64,000 nucleotides of DNA from Bifidobacterium tissieri (GTDB taxonomy: Bacteria > Actinomycetota > Actinomycetes > Actinomycetales > Bifidobacteriaceae): positions 1 through 64,000 of the forward strand of contig NZ_MWWV01000001.1 of assembly GCF_002259645.1 (NCBI RefSeq). Reading direction: 5' to 3'. The notes under the pieces are model-generated. The model saw only the letters and a program-made list of their open reading frames with translations, did not search any database and was not told where the DNA came from. The first letter of the stretch is position 1. Each line of letters opens with the position of its first letter. Shown piece by piece: positions 1-10,656 of this stretch. The translations under genes and the position numbers were made by a program.

Positions 1-23
1 AACGCGGGAGGCGCCCCGGCACG

Positions 24-716
24 TCAGTGCTGGCCGTACACGTTCTGGTAGCGGTCGTTGAGCTTGTCGATGTCCGCCTGATCGATCTCGATGATCTCGC
101 CCAGCTGACGGGCCGCCCACATCGTATGCGCGACCTCCTCGGTCATCGCCGCGGCCTTCACCGCGCCCTCCGCGTCCCTGCCGATCGTGAACGGGCCATG
201 GTTCTGCATCAGCACCGCCGGAGACTTCGGATACTTCCTCAGCGTCTCGACCACGCCCTCGCCGATCGCCTCCGAACCGATCAGACGGAACGGGCCCACC
301 GGCACCGGGCCACCGAACTCGTCACCCATCATCGTCAGCCCGCACGGGATGTTCTGACCCGTCGCCGCCCACGCCGTCGCATACGTCGAATGCGTGTGCA
401 CCACGCCATACACGTCCGGCATATGACGGTAGATGTACGCATGCGACGCCGTATCCGAGGAGGGGGCCTCGGTGCCGTCGACCACGTTGCCGTCCAGATC
501 CACCACGACCATCGAGTTCGGCGTCAGGTTCTCATAACGCACGCCCGACGGCTTGATCACGAACAGATCCGCCGTATGCAGACGCTGCGACACGTTACCC
601 GCCGTCCACACCACCAGATTCCACTTGATCAACTGCTGATGCAACACGGACACCACCTCACGCACCTGCTTGACCTCGGCACGCACCTCAGGACCAAAAT
701 CAGCCAAAGTAGCCAT
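24..716 (-). CDS. araD: L-ribulose-5-phosphate 4-epimerase
   Basis: Interconverts L-ribulose 5-phosphate and D-xylulose 5-phosphate in cytosolic L-arabinose catabolism, feeding the bifid shunt. The 230-residue length is normal for the class II aldolase/epimerase family. The zinc-site motif HTHSTYATAWA lies near residues 107-117, with a further metal histidine in QNHG near 171-174; TAGNVS near 38-43 is the phosphate-loop signature. The start ATG follows GAAAGGAATGAGTT, a usable ribosome-binding site. It is the second gene of an operon with the kinase upstream (78 bp spacer); an araA isomerase gene would be expected just off the left edge. Function is confident; only the operon partner outside the window is inferred. 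Confidence 0.95.
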   Translation of the reverse strand: MATLADFGPEVRAEVKQVREVVSVLHQQLIKWNLVVWTAGNVSQRLHTADLFVIKPSGVRYENLTPNSMVVVDLDGNVVDGTEAPSSDTASHAYIYRHMPDVYGVVHTHSTYATAWAATGQNIPCGLTMMGDEFGGPVPVGPFRLIGSEAIGEGVVETLRKYPKSPAVLMQNHGPFTIGRDAEGAVKAAAMTEEVAHTMWAARQLGEIIEIDQADIDKLNDRYQNVYGQH

Positions 717-794
717 AACTCATTCCTTTCGATTTGATCAAATATTGTGGCTCCCCCGGCGAGGGAGCCGATTACATGATTCGTGATTGTGGGT

Positions 795-2426
795 TTACTT
801 GCTTTCGAGATCGATGTTGCGCACAGCGCTCTTCTCGATCGCGAGACCGGCCTGGAAGCGGGCGAAGAAGTTTTCGAAGCCTTCGACGTCCTTCGGATCC
901 GGGGTTTCGGTGGTGGACTGTGCGTCCTTGAAGACACGCTGATCGAGGTAGTCGGCCAGCGGCCACGGGGTGTGCCACAGGTAGTCGGCGAGCACGGCCA
1001 TACCCCAAGCGCCGCCTTCGGCTGCGGTGGACATGACCTTGATCGGGGTGTTGAACGCGGCGGCGAGGATCTTCTGGGCCACCTTCGGGGTGGTGAAGAT
1101 GCCGCCGTGGCCGACGAGGGAGTCGATCTTGACTTCCTCATCCTTGGTCATGACGTCCATGCCGATCTTGACGGGGCTGAAGGCGCTGAACAGCTGGGCG
1201 CGCATGAAGTTGGCGAGGTTCATGTGGGCCTCGGGGCTACGAGCGAACAGCGGGCGGCCTTCTTCGAGGCCGGCGAGGAATTCGCCGGAGCGGAACGGGT
1301 AGTTCAGCAAGCCACCGGCGTTGGAGTCGGCCTGATCGCTGATGGCGAGACGGAACAGCGTGCCGTACAGGGCACCGGTGTTGACCGGCTGATCGATGGC
1401 CTTGGCGAATTCGCCGAACAGACCGACCCATGCGTTGAGATCGGAGGTGAAGTTGTTGGCGTGGCTCATGCCGGCGAGATCACCGGCCGGAGTGGTAACG
1501 AGATCCACTTCGGGGTGCAGACGGGCGAGCTTCTTCTCAAGCACGACCATGGCGAAGATGGAGGTTCCGGCGGAGACGTTGCCGGTGCGGACGCGCACGG
1601 AGTTGGTGGCGACCATGCCGGTGCCGGCGTCGCCTTCCGGCGGGGCGAGGACGATGCCCGGCTGGAGGTCGCCGGACGGGTCAAGCAGCTTGGCGCCTTC
1701 GGGGGTGAGCTCACCGGCCGGGGTGCCGGCGACGAGCGGTTCGGGGAGCAGGTCCTCGATCTTCCAGGGCTGGGCCGCGACTTCGGGCAGGGCGGAGAAC
1801 TTGGCGAGCAGGTCCTTCTCCCAGGTGTGGGTCTTGGGGTCGATGGGGAACATGCCGGAGGCGTCGCCCACGCCGATGACCTTCTTGCCGGTGAGCTTCC
1901 AGTGCACGTAGCCGGCGAGGGTGGTGAAGAACGCGACCTTGTCCACGTGCTCTTCCTTGTTGAGCACGGCCTGGTACAGGTGCGCGATGCTCCAGCGTTC
2001 GGGGATGTTGTACTGGAACAGGTCGGAGAGCTTGAGGTGGGCTTCGTGGGTGTTGGTGTTCTGCCAGGTGCGGAACGGAACAAGCAGTTCGCCGTTCTTG
2101 TCGAAGGCGAGGTAGCCGTGCATCATGGCGGAGAAGCCGATGTGGCCGATGCGGGTGAGCTTCACACCGTAGGCCTGGCTCACATCCCATGCCATGGCAC
2201 CGTAGGCGCTCTGCAGACCCTTCCAGATCTCTTCCTGCGAGTAGCTCCACAGGCCGTCCTCGAGGTGGCTGGCCCACTGGTAGTCGCCGGACGCGATGGT
2301 CTTGTAGTTGTCGTCGATCAGCACCGCCTTGATGCGTGTGGAACCGAACTCGATGCCCAGCGAGGTCTTGCCGGCTCGAATCTTTTCTACGATCGCGGAG
2401 ATGTCGCTCTCGGATACATCGGTCAT
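795..2426 (-). CDS. araB: FGGY-family carbohydrate kinase, ribulokinase type
   Basis: Likely phosphorylates L-ribulose in the arabinose pathway, acting just before AraD. The 543-residue protein has the N-terminal actin-fold phosphate loop GIEFGSTRIKAVLID near residue 24 and a second nucleotide loop, TGNVSAGTSIFAM, in the middle. A C-terminal GGIFTTPKVAQ / AAEGGAWGMA segment is typical of FGGY kinases. The ATG at 2426 was chosen because AAGGAG sits 7 bases upstream; an upstream in-frame extension lacks such a site. The sequence differs from enterobacterial AraB, so xylulose or another ketose is possible, but adjacency to araD and a LacI operator argues for ribulokinase. Expression is probably controlled by the operator at 2555-2568. 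Confidence 0.88.
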   Translation of the reverse strand: MTDVSESDISAIVEKIRAGKTSLGIEFGSTRIKAVLIDDNYKTIASGDYQWASHLEDGLWSYSQEEIWKGLQSAYGAMAWDVSQAYGVKLTRIGHIGFSAMMHGYLAFDKNGELLVPFRTWQNTNTHEAHLKLSDLFQYNIPERWSIAHLYQAVLNKEEHVDKVAFFTTLAGYVHWKLTGKKVIGVGDASGMFPIDPKTHTWEKDLLAKFSALPEVAAQPWKIEDLLPEPLVAGTPAGELTPEGAKLLDPSGDLQPGIVLAPPEGDAGTGMVATNSVRVRTGNVSAGTSIFAMVVLEKKLARLHPEVDLVTTPAGDLAGMSHANNFTSDLNAWVGLFGEFAKAIDQPVNTGALYGTLFRLAISDQADSNAGGLLNYPFRSGEFLAGLEEGRPLFARSPEAHMNLANFMRAQLFSAFSPVKIGMDVMTKDEEVKIDSLVGHGGIFTTPKVAQKILAAAFNTPIKVMSTAAEGGAWGMAVLADYLWHTPWPLADYLDQRVFKDAQSTTETPDPKDVEGFENFFARFQAGLAIEKSAVRNIDLESK

Positions 2427-2554
2427 TCGTGTACTCCTTATGGTCGATCCTTGGTGACGGTTTACGCCGCCGATGGTTACCAACGCCGTCGTTGCGCCGC
2501 AAAGTCAAACAGGGTCTGGGACAAATCCGCGACCCCGGTATGTGGCACTCTTCA

Positions 2555-2568
2555 TGTGAACGCTCACA
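2555..2568. promoter_or_regulatory. LacI/AraQ-type operator upstream of araB
   Basis: TGTGAACGCTCACA is a near-perfect inverted repeat (TGTGA-N4-TCACA) about 130 bp before the kinase start. Its form matches the TGTGAGCGCTCACA-like motif reported for the bifidobacterial global sugar regulator AraQ. A related copy lies before the LacI gene at 4016-4029. Confidence 0.65.
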
Positions 2569-2710
2569 TAACTAGTTTCAGTGTAGCGCGGCGACAGCCC
2601 GCCACGCAAGCTGAGCGGAGGTAAATTTGCGGATATTTTTCCGCCGGATCAGACCATGAAAACGGCAAAGGCCGGCGCATAAGGCACCGGCCCGGCAAGG
2701 TCCGTCACAC

Positions 2711-2818
2711 CGAATCACGAATCACGAATCAATCGAAGGAATCATCATGAAAATCGGAGCTGATCATCGACAACACATCGCCGACATACCGACAACACAT
2801 CGACAACACGTCGACGAC
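2711..2818. repeat. short tandem repeats after the lacI gene
   Basis: Three perfect 7-mers (CGAATCA) at 2711-2731 are followed by degenerate copies of CGACAACACATCG at about 2768-2818, directly against the stop codon of the LacI gene. The rest of 2427-2822 holds the araB operator and a weak GC hairpin near 2670-2693. No gene is seen. Confidence 0.6.
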
Positions 2819-2822
2819 ATGA

Positions 2823-3908
2823 TCATCGAACCGCGGGAGCCGCCGTGGACTCACGAACCACAAGCGGCGCGCCGATCACACCCACACCGTGACGCAGAGG
2901 CAGATCCAGGGTGCTCTCACCGCCTCCCATCATCGAGAGCACGGTACCCATGGCTACCACGCCAAGGTTCGGAAAGTCCGGGGAGATCGTGGTCAGCGGC
3001 GGGATGGCGTTGTCCACGCCAGGCATGTCGTCGAATCCGACCAGGCTCACATCGCGCGGCACGTAGAATCCACGATCGTAGAGCGCACGACGCACGCCGA
3101 GCGCCTGCATGTCGTTGGCGGTCACGATGGCGGTGGGCAGATCGGCCTTGGGATCGGCGAGCGCGTTGAGGTAGGCGATCATACGCTGATAGGCGTCCTC
3201 CCCCGACCAGCTGTCCACGTTGATCACAGTGGATTCGATGCCCTCGGCCTTGGATTCGTGCTCCCACGCGTCGCGGCGGGTCGTGGCGTCACGCCAGTCG
3301 AACGGTCCGGCGAGATACAGGGCGTTGGTGTGGCCGAGCGCGGAGAGATGCTTGGCGATGGTGCGCATAGCTCCCCACTGATCGATGCCCAGGCACGCAA
3401 TGTTGTGGCTTTTGGCTATGGCGCTTTCGATATCGGCGTCGCCGTGCGATGAGGTGAGCAGCACGCGGGGCACTTTGATGCGGGCTCCGAGCGCCGCCTG
3501 GACCATCGGTTCGGTGGGAGCCACGAATACGAACGCCTCCACGCCCTGTTCAAGGCATGCGTCGGCCACCTGTTCGAAGGCGTCCTGCGTGTATTCGTGG
3601 TCGTTGAGAATGGAGATGGACACGTAGAGATCGTGCTTGCGGGCCATGCCCTCGATCGACGCGATGGTGGCGAGCGGTCCGAAGTAGCTGACGCCGCCGG
3701 CGATCAGCGCGATCGTTCTGGTGCGTTGCGTGGCGAGCGCGCGGGCGGCGCTTGATGGCCGGTATCCCATGCGGTCGATGGCCGCCTGCACTTTGGCGCG
3801 GGTGGCCGGCGACACGTTTGGGGAATGATTGATCACACGGGAGACCGTCTGATGTGACACTCCCGCCGCCTTGGCGACCTCGAAAATGGAAACGCGCTTA
3901 CCCGCCAT
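2823..3908 (-). CDS. LacI-family transcriptional regulator, AraQ-like
   Basis: A sugar-responsive DNA-binding repressor/activator of 361 residues. The N-terminal helix-turn-helix VSIFEVAKAAGVSHQTVSRVI (about residues 6-26) and hinge are followed by a periplasmic-binding-protein-like effector domain, with GFDDMPG near residue 290. It lies directly beyond araB-araD, and both this gene and araB have the same type of TGTGA-N4-TCACA operator. In bifidobacteria the LacI protein encoded beside the arabinose genes is often AraQ, a global regulator of central carbon flux, so that assignment is likely but is an inference from context. Self-regulation is suggested by the operator at 4016-4029, about 110 bp upstream. 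Confidence 0.88.
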   Translation of the reverse strand: MAGKRVSIFEVAKAAGVSHQTVSRVINHSPNVSPATRAKVQAAIDRMGYRPSSAARALATQRTRTIALIAGGVSYFGPLATIASIEGMARKHDLYVSISILNDHEYTQDAFEQVADACLEQGVEAFVFVAPTEPMVQAALGARIKVPRVLLTSSHGDADIESAIAKSHNIACLGIDQWGAMRTIAKHLSALGHTNALYLAGPFDWRDATTRRDAWEHESKAEGIESTVINVDSWSGEDAYQRMIAYLNALADPKADLPTAIVTANDMQALGVRRALYDRGFYVPRDVSLVGFDDMPGVDNAIPPLTTISPDFPNLGVVAMGTVLSMMGGGESTLDLPLRHGVGVIGAPLVVRESTAAPAVR

Positions 3909-4015
3909 GCTGACAACACCTCACTATCACGGCACATACAAAAAGCCGTTTCGGCGCACAACACGGAATAGTCATGAACGGTCATTCATTGCCGACCATG
4001 CGGATACACGCGAAC

Positions 4016-4029
4016 AGTGAGCGTTCACA
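4016..4029. promoter_or_regulatory. LacI-type operator upstream of lacI
   Basis: AGTGAGCGTTCACA contains GTGA-GCGT-TCAC and resembles the araB operator. It is placed to let the LacI protein regulate its own gene. Confidence 0.55.
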
Positions 4030-4124
4030 GCCTTTCCGCAATACTACCCGACATCCGTGGTTTCCGCCTCCGCCGTCGGCATGCCGCACGCATGCCCCCT
4101 TCATAATTCTCCATAGTCAGGATG

Positions 4125-4205
4125 GCAACGTACGGCAACGACGACGACAACGCATGACGGACGACGACAACAGACAACAACGACAACAGACAACAACAAC
4201 GTTGC
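4125..4205. repeat. low-complexity CAACGA/CAACAGA tract after nrdF
   Basis: The spacer between the LacI promoter and the nrdF stop contains a run of CAACGAC, GACAACAGA and CAACAACAAC units ending at 4205. No gene or clear hairpin terminator is visible in 4030-4267. Confidence 0.5.
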
Positions 4206-4267
4206 TGCCCGCGTGCGGATTCGACGATCGCCGGGCATCCGATCGTCCGTGTACCCGATCGGAACGG

Positions 4268-5345
<1,078 letters not shown>

Positions 5346-5453
5346 ATTGTTCTTCTCCTTTTTATATACGTCGTACATACGTCTGCTCGTCCGCCACTCC
5401 CCCGCAGCCCCGCCCCCGTGACGCGCAACGCGCCATCACGACGCCCTTCCCCC

Positions 5454-5659
5454 GACCGCAGGTCCTGCACCCTCTGACGAGTGCGGCGTCAAGGCGCACC
5501 AGACGAAGGCGTACAAAGGTACGTCGAGTCTGGAGCAACGCAGACGACGCACCTCCCCGGACCGCAGGTCCTGCACCCTCTGACGAGTGCGGCGTCAAGG
5601 CGCACCAGACGAAGGCGTACAACAGTACGTCGAGTCTGGAGCAACGCAGACGACGCACC
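5454..5659. repeat. two tandem 100-bp structured repeats containing a copy of the nrdE 3' end
   Basis: Units 5454-5553 and 5560-5659 (offset 106 bp) differ at only two positions. Each starts with the last bases of nrdE in inverted orientation: 5462-5479 and 5568-5585 are exact reverse complements of 5659-5676, which spans the nrdE stop. Inside each unit are nested stems: GCGTC/GACGC (5486-5490 with 5546-5550), CCAGAC/GTCTGG (5499-5504 with 5528-5533) and a CGTAC/GTACG hairpin. The core resembles repeats at 29478-29778. Nothing else is seen in 5346-5453. Confidence 0.85.
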
Positions 5660-5660
5660 G

Positions 5661-7820
5661 TCAGAGGGTGCAGGACACGCAGTCGGAGACTTCGGTGCCC
5701 GTCAGCGCCTTCTGACGAATGCGGATGTAGTAGAGGGTCTTGATGCCTTTGCGCCAGGCGTAGATCTGGGCTTTGTTGACGTCGCGGGTGGTGGCGGTGT
5801 CGGGGAAGAAGAGGGTGAGGGAGAGGCCTTGGTCGACGTGGGGGGTGGCGGCGGCGTAGGTGTCGATGATGGCTTTCCAGCCGATGGTGTAGGCGTCGCG
5901 GAAGAGAGAAAGGTTGTGGTTGGTCATGTAGGGGGCCGGGTAGTAGACGCGGCCGAGTTTGCCTTCCTTGCGGATTTCGATGGTGGAGACGATAGGGTGG
6001 ATGGAGGAGGTGCTGTGGTTGATGTAGGAGATGGAGCCGGTGGGTGGGACGGCCTGGAGGTTCTGGTTGTAGATGCCGTCGGCGAGGATCTGGTCGCGGA
6101 GGGCGGCCCAGTCGTCGGAGGTGGGGATGGCGATGCCGTACTGCGCGAACAGGGAGCGGATGCGATCGGTTTTGGGACCGGGGATGTAGTGTCCGTCGGA
6201 GTAGGCGCCGAGGCCGGTGTACTTGTCGAAGTAGTTGCCGTGACCGGCGGGCTTGGCGTAGGCGGAGCGTTCGAAGCCGACGAAGGCACGGCCGCGTTCG
6301 ACGGCGAGCGCGTGGGAGGCGCGGTAGGCGTGGTAGGCGACGGTCATGAAGTAGACGTCGGTGAAGTCGAGGGCGTCGTCGCTGCCGTATTCAATGCCTT
6401 CGCGGGCGAGGAAGCCGTGGAGGTTCATCTGGCCGAGGCCTATGGCATGGCCTTCCTCGTTGGCGCGGCGGATGGAGGGGACGGAGTCGATGCTGGTGTG
6501 TTCGGCGACGGCGGTGAGGGCGCGTACGGCGGTTTCGACGCTGGTGACGAGTCCGCCGTCCATGGCCTTGGCGATGTTGAGGGAGCCGAGGTTGCAGGAG
6601 ATGTCGCGGCCGATGTGGGAGTAGCTGAGGTCGTCGTTGTAGGTGCTGGGCTCCTGGACCTGGAGGATTTCGGAGCACAGGTTGGACATGGTGACGCGAC
6701 CGTCGATGGGGTTGGCGCGGTTGACGGTGTCTTCGAACACGATGTAGGGGTAGCCGGATTCGAATTGGAGTTCGGCGAGGGTGGTGAAGAACTTTCTGGC
6801 GTCGATGTAGGTCTTGCGGATGCGATCGTCGGCGACGAGCGCGTCGTAGTTGTCGGTGATGGAGATGTCGGCGAACGGCTTGCCGGTGACGCGTTCAACG
6901 TCGTAGGGGCTGAACAGGGCCATCTGTTCCTTGCGTTTGGCGAGCTCGAAGGTAATGTCGGGGACGACGACGCCGAGGGCGAGGGATTTGATGCGGATCT
7001 TCTCGTCGGCGTTCTCGCGCTTGGTGTCGAGGAAGCGCAGGATGTCGGGGTGGTGCGCGCTCAGGTACACTGCGCCCGCGCCCTGTCGTGCGCCGAGCTG
7101 GTTGGCGTAGGAGAAGCTGTCTTCGAGGAGCTTCATGACGGGGACCACGCCGCTGGACTGGTTTTCGATGTGCTTGATCGGGGCGCCGAGCTCGCGCAGG
7201 TTGCTGAGCAGCAGGGCGACGCCACCGCCACGCTTGCTGAGCTGGAGGGCCGCGTTGATGCCTCGGGAGATCGATTCCATGTTGTCCTCGATGCGGACGA
7301 GGAAGCAGCTGACGGGTTCGCCGCGCTGGGCTTTGCCGAGGTTGAGGAAGGTGGGGGTGGCGGGCTGGAGACGGCCGGACAGCATTTCGTCGAGGTAGGC
7401 GTTGGCGGCCGATTCGTCGCCGGCGGCGAGGCTGAGGGCCACGGCGACGCAGCGCTGCGGGAAGTCTTCGAGGTACTCCTTGCCGTCGAAGGACTTCAGG
7501 GCGTAGGAGCGGTAGAACTTGAATGCGCCGAGGAAGGTTTCGAATTCGAATCCGACGGAGGCAGCACGGTCGTAGATGGCGTCGAGGAATTCGGGGGTGT
7601 AGCGGTCGAATACGTCGGCGTCGTAGTAGTCGTTGGCGATGAGATATTCGAGGCGCTCGCGGGTGGATGCGAATCGGCGGGTGTGCGCTTCGACTTCGGA
7701 TGCGGCGAACGCGCGCTCGGCTTCCTTGTCCTTGTTGAACTGGATGTTGCCGTCGGCGTCGTAGAGGTTGAGCTGCGCGTTGAGCGCGTGGTAGTCCGTG
7801 GAGGGATCGTAGGTGGTCAT
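5661..7820 (-). CDS. nrdE: class Ib ribonucleotide reductase, large (alpha) subunit NrdE
   Basis: Catalytic subunit that reduces ribonucleoside diphosphates, working with NrdF, NrdI and NrdH. From the ATG at 7820 it is 719 residues, matching the family; an upstream in-frame ATG would add 32 low-complexity residues, but AAGGA lies 10 bases before 7820 and the sequence [21 protein letters not shown] is a typical NrdE start. Conserved cysteines are seen in [17 protein letters not shown], in the radical-site MSNLCSEI and in the C-terminal redox tail SDCVSCTL. The ATP-cone found in class Ia enzymes is absent, as expected. The stop codon region is duplicated downstream in the repeats at 5454-5659. 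Confidence 0.96.
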   Translation of the reverse strand: MTTYDPSTDYHALNAQLNLYDADGNIQFNKDKEAERAFAASEVEAHTRRFASTRERLEYLIANDYYDADVFDRYTPEFLDAIYDRAASVGFEFETFLGAFKFYRSYALKSFDGKEYLEDFPQRCVAVALSLAAGDESAANAYLDEMLSGRLQPATPTFLNLGKAQRGEPVSCFLVRIEDNMESISRGINAALQLSKRGGGVALLLSNLRELGAPIKHIENQSSGVVPVMKLLEDSFSYANQLGARQGAGAVYLSAHHPDILRFLDTKRENADEKIRIKSLALGVVVPDITFELAKRKEQMALFSPYDVERVTGKPFADISITDNYDALVADDRIRKTYIDARKFFTTLAELQFESGYPYIVFEDTVNRANPIDGRVTMSNLCSEILQVQEPSTYNDDLSYSHIGRDISCNLGSLNIAKAMDGGLVTSVETAVRALTAVAEHTSIDSVPSIRRANEEGHAIGLGQMNLHGFLAREGIEYGSDDALDFTDVYFMTVAYHAYRASHALAVERGRAFVGFERSAYAKPAGHGNYFDKYTGLGAYSDGHYIPGPKTDRIRSLFAQYGIAIPTSDDWAALRDQILADGIYNQNLQAVPPTGSISYINHSTSSIHPIVSTIEIRKEGKLGRVYYPAPYMTNHNLSLFRDAYTIGWKAIIDTYAAATPHVDQGLSLTLFFPDTATTRDVNKAQIYAWRKGIKTLYYIRIRQKALTGTEVSDCVSCTL

Positions 7821-7896
7821 GGTGGTGCGGTCCTTGGTATCGGGAGTGGCGTCAGAGGTATCGGAATTGCGATCTTTTTTTGGGAGGGGGGCGGGG

Positions 7897-8340
7897 TCAC
7901 GAATTGCCGTCGGCACGGCCGGAGAAGAACCGAGCGAGTCCGTCGCGCGTTTTCGTCATGTCTTCCGGCGTGCCCATGAGTTCGAAGGTGAAGAGCAGTG
8001 GCACCTGGCATTTGGCGGCCACGATGCGACCGGCGGCCGCGTAGGCCTCGCCGAAGTTGGTGTTACCGGAGGCGATCACGCCTCGGATCCAGCTGCGGTT
8101 GTCGGGATCGTTGAGGAATTTCTTTACCTGGATCGGCACGGCCTTGCGCACGTCTCCCCCGCCGTATGTGGGCACGATCAGCACGTAGGGCTCCCGGACG
8201 GCAAGCGCGGGCTCGTTGGCGCGCAATGGGATGCGGTAGGTGGCGATGCCGAGCTCGTCGAGCCGGCATCCTTCGATGAATCGTGTGGTGTTGCCGGATG
8301 CGGATGAGAAGTAGACGACTGCGCCGCCGGCTCCGCTCAT
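7897..8340 (-). CDS. nrdI: NrdI flavodoxin-like protein
   Basis: Flavodoxin-like protein that supplies oxidant for assembly of the dimanganese-tyrosyl cofactor of NrdF. The 147-residue product has the FMN phosphate loop YFSSASGNT near residues 10-18 and the characteristic PTYGGG near residue 58 and [12 protein letters not shown] later. Its ATG at 8340 overlaps the nrdH stop (ATGA), indicating translational coupling. A 76-bp spacer separates it from nrdE. Confidence 0.94.
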   Translation of the reverse strand: MSGAGGAVVYFSSASGNTTRFIEGCRLDELGIATYRIPLRANEPALAVREPYVLIVPTYGGGDVRKAVPIQVKKFLNDPDNRSWIRGVIASGNTNFGEAYAAAGRIVAAKCQVPLLFTFELMGTPEDMTKTRDGLARFFSGRADGNS

Positions 8341-8579
8341 GCGTGGACCATCGCTTGTTTCGCGTAGGCGCGGATGAGGTCGGGGCGGTATCCGCTCCAC
8401 GAGTCGGTGGGGGTGATCACGACGGGAGCCTGTCGGAATCCGGCCTGATGCAGCTGTTCCAGGGTCGACGGGTTCTCGCTCAGGTCCACGGTTTCGTACG
8501 ACAGTCCGAGCTTGTCGAACTGGCGCTTGGTGGCGTCGCACTGCGGGCAATGCGGTTTGGTGAATACCGTGATGGGCAT
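8337..8579 (-). CDS. nrdH: NrdH glutaredoxin-like redoxin
   Basis: Electron donor for NrdE. The 80-residue product has the CPQC active site in KPHCPQCDATKR at residues 8-19 and the WSGYRPD segment near the C-terminus that is conserved in NrdH. The ATG at 8579 follows GGAGGATTCC; an upstream in-frame start would add 14 residues with no family match. First gene of nrdHIEF, under the two NrdR boxes at 8731-8778. Confidence 0.95.
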   Translation of the reverse strand: MPITVFTKPHCPQCDATKRQFDKLGLSYETVDLSENPSTLEQLHQAGFRQAPVVITPTDSWSGYRPDLIRAYAKQAMVHA

Positions 8580-8730
8580 GGAATCCTCCGTTTTGGTCGA
8601 CTGCGGACGTCGTCGTTCCACGGTTGGCGTGGGCGTGCGGGACGGCGTCCGAATCCTGCGTGCGGACCGTTTTTTCCGGACCGCGATAGCTTGCGTTCAC
8701 CAAGACTACATCACCATCAGACCACTCAAA

Positions 8731-8778
8731 CCACTACATATAGTCGTCAAATCAGCGTGTCGTCACTATATATGGATT
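8731..8778. promoter_or_regulatory. two NrdR boxes upstream of nrdH
   Basis: The 16-mers at 8731-8746 (core CTACATATAG) and 8763-8778 (core CTATATATGG) fit the NrdR consensus acaCwATATATwGtgt. Their starts are 32 bp apart, about three helical turns, which is the usual arrangement for cooperative binding. They lie about 150-200 bp before nrdH. The rest of 8580-9028 shows no gene. Confidence 0.75.
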
Positions 8779-9028
8779 CACCAAATCAAGGCAACACTAG
8801 GCGATCGGCAATGTCGACGCTCGCCGCCCGCGTTCACCGACAACGAAAAAGTGATATACGCCACAACGAGGTACAGATCACATTCGTCGTCAAGAGATCA
8901 CTCAGACCGTGCGCGCCGATGAATCATACGAACCAATACGACCCGTACACGGACCACACTGCGAAACATATAGCCCCTAGTACGGAAGATGTGGCAGTAT
9001 TGACGCGTTACCGATCGAGGGGAGTATC

Positions 9029-9970
9029 ATGCCGGGCTTGCTGAGCGCCATGGAGGGTTTCTGTGTCATCGGCATCGTGATCGCCGTGGGATATGTGGCC
9101 GCACGTATGCGCATCGGCGGACCGCAGGCGCAGATGGTGTTGAATCGGTTCAGCTTCTTCGTGTCCAGCCCGTGTCTGATGTTCGCGATCCTGTCGAAGG
9201 AACCGATTTTCGAGATCTTCCATTCGTCGATCATCGTGGCGTTCTTCTCGGCGGCGCTGGTGGGCGTGATCTTCATCGTGCTCAACCGGTTGTTCTTCCA
9301 TCTCGGCGCGGCCGACGCGACGATCGGCGCGCTGAACTCCCTGTATTTGAATTCGAATAACATCGGCCTGCCGATCGCCACGTATATTCTGGGCAATCCC
9401 GCGCTGGTGGCACCGATTCTGGTCATGCAACAGGCCGTGTTCACGCCGGTGGGCCTTACGGTGCTGGACGTGACGACCAAGGGCAAGGTGTCGATCAAGG
9501 AGATCGCCAAGCAGCCGCTGCATCAGCCGCTGCTCATCGGTTCGCTGTTGGGTATCGCACTGTCGGCCGTGCATGCGAAGACCGGATGGTTCCTGCCGAA
9601 CTATCTGTTCGATCCGATCGATATGATCGGCGACTCCGCGGTGCCGATGATTCTGATGGCGTTCGGCATGTCGCTGCATGGCACGAAGCCGCTGCAGCAG
9701 AAGGGCGATCGTCCGGCGATCTTCACCGTGGCGATTCTGAAGAACATCGTGATGCCGATCATCGCGTTCCTGCTCGCGTATTTTGTGATGGGATTCCGCG
9801 GCCCCACGCTGTATGCGTGCGTGGTGCTTGCCGCATTGCCGACCGGTCAGAACGTGTACAACTATGCGGCCCGGTACAACGTGGGTCTGACGTTCGCGCG
9901 CGACGGCATTCTGCTGTCCACGATGACGAGCCCGATCTTCATTGCGATCATCGCCGCGGTGTTGAGCTGA
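9029..9970 (+). CDS. AEC-family (auxin efflux carrier type) membrane transporter
   Basis: Predicted ten-helix carrier of organic anions or amino-acid-like substrates. The 313-residue protein is hydrophobic throughout, with an N-terminal VIGIVIAVGYVAARM segment, the LNSNNIGLPIATYILG motif near residues 109-124 with the conserved Asn-Gly-Pro pattern of the family, and LAALPTGQNVYNYAARY near the C-terminus, also a family signature. The ATG follows GAGGGGAGTATC. It is transcribed alone, convergent with the HAD gene, whose last 23 bp it overlaps. Substrate cannot be told from sequence. Confidence 0.88.
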   Translation: MPGLLSAMEGFCVIGIVIAVGYVAARMRIGGPQAQMVLNRFSFFVSSPCLMFAILSKEPIFEIFHSSIIVAFFSAALVGVIFIVLNRLFFHLGAADATIGALNSLYLNSNNIGLPIATYILGNPALVAPILVMQQAVFTPVGLTVLDVTTKGKVSIKEIAKQPLHQPLLIGSLLGIALSAVHAKTGWFLPNYLFDPIDMIGDSAVPMILMAFGMSLHGTKPLQQKGDRPAIFTVAILKNIVMPIIAFLLAYFVMGFRGPTLYACVVLAALPTGQNVYNYAARYNVGLTFARDGILLSTMTSPIFIAIIAAVLS

Positions 9971-10649
9971 CCGTCAGCGTCAATCGATCCGCATATCGAT
10001 TCGCACGGACCGTCACGTCGGCGAGCGATCCGATGGTGAGATGATCGGGCGCGTCGGGAATCGGGTTGCGGGCGTGGGCGCGTACTGCCACCGCACAGGC
10101 TCCCGAGGCGATCGCGGAGGCGAGACCCGTGGCGGAATCCTCAAATGCCACACACTCCCCCGGTTCGGCGTTGGCAAGTGATGCCCCGCGCACGTATGGT
10201 TCGGGGTCCGGCTTGTCGCGCACGTCGTCGTCACCGGTCACGCAGCCGAGGAAGGCCCCTTCCGGAGCCGCAGCCAGCACACGCTCCGCCAGCACGCGAG
10301 GCGACCCGGTGACCAGCACCGAGGGCACGCCGGCATCGCGGAATGCGGCCAGCAGCTCCACCGCTCCCGACACCCATGGCACGCTATCCCCATACTTACG
10401 CACAACGCTGTGCACAAGTTCGGGGATAATCTCGTCGTCGGCTAGCGGCACGCCGGCGTTGCGCAGCACCTGTGCGCAGGTGGTCAGCGACGCGCCCGCC
10501 AACGAATCGGCGATGGCGTCCGTCCAGGTTCCGCCGTGTGAGGTCACGCATTCGCGCTCCGCCGCTGTCCACAGCGGATCGGAGTTCACCAGCGTACCGT
10601 CCAGATCCCACAGCACCGCCTTGGGCAGCGACCTCGGTATTGCAGTCAT
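9948..10649 (-). CDS. HAD-superfamily hydrolase (phosphatase, beta-phosphoglucomutase-like)
   Basis: A 233-residue HAD phosphatase. Motif I is VLWDLDGTLVNSD near residues 11-23, motif II the Thr-Gly-Ser of VLVTGSPR, motif III DKPDPEPY and motif IV FEDSATG, so all catalytic residues are present. An alpha-helical cap lies between motifs I and II, as in the phosphoglycolate phosphatase/beta-PGM group. The start at 10649 is 7 bases after the stop of the Maf-Nudix gene, so the two are probably co-transcribed. The 3' end overlaps the convergent transporter gene by 23 bp. Substrate unknown. Confidence 0.9.
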   Translation of the reverse strand: MTAIPRSLPKAVLWDLDGTLVNSDPLWTAAERECVTSHGGTWTDAIADSLAGASLTTCAQVLRNAGVPLADDEIIPELVHSVVRKYGDSVPWVSGAVELLAAFRDAGVPSVLVTGSPRVLAERVLAAAPEGAFLGCVTGDDDVRDKPDPEPYVRGASLANAEPGECVAFEDSATGLASAIASGACAVAVRAHARNPIPDAPDHLTIGSLADVTVRANRYADRLTLTVSSTPRR

Positions 10650-10656
10650 GGGTGAA

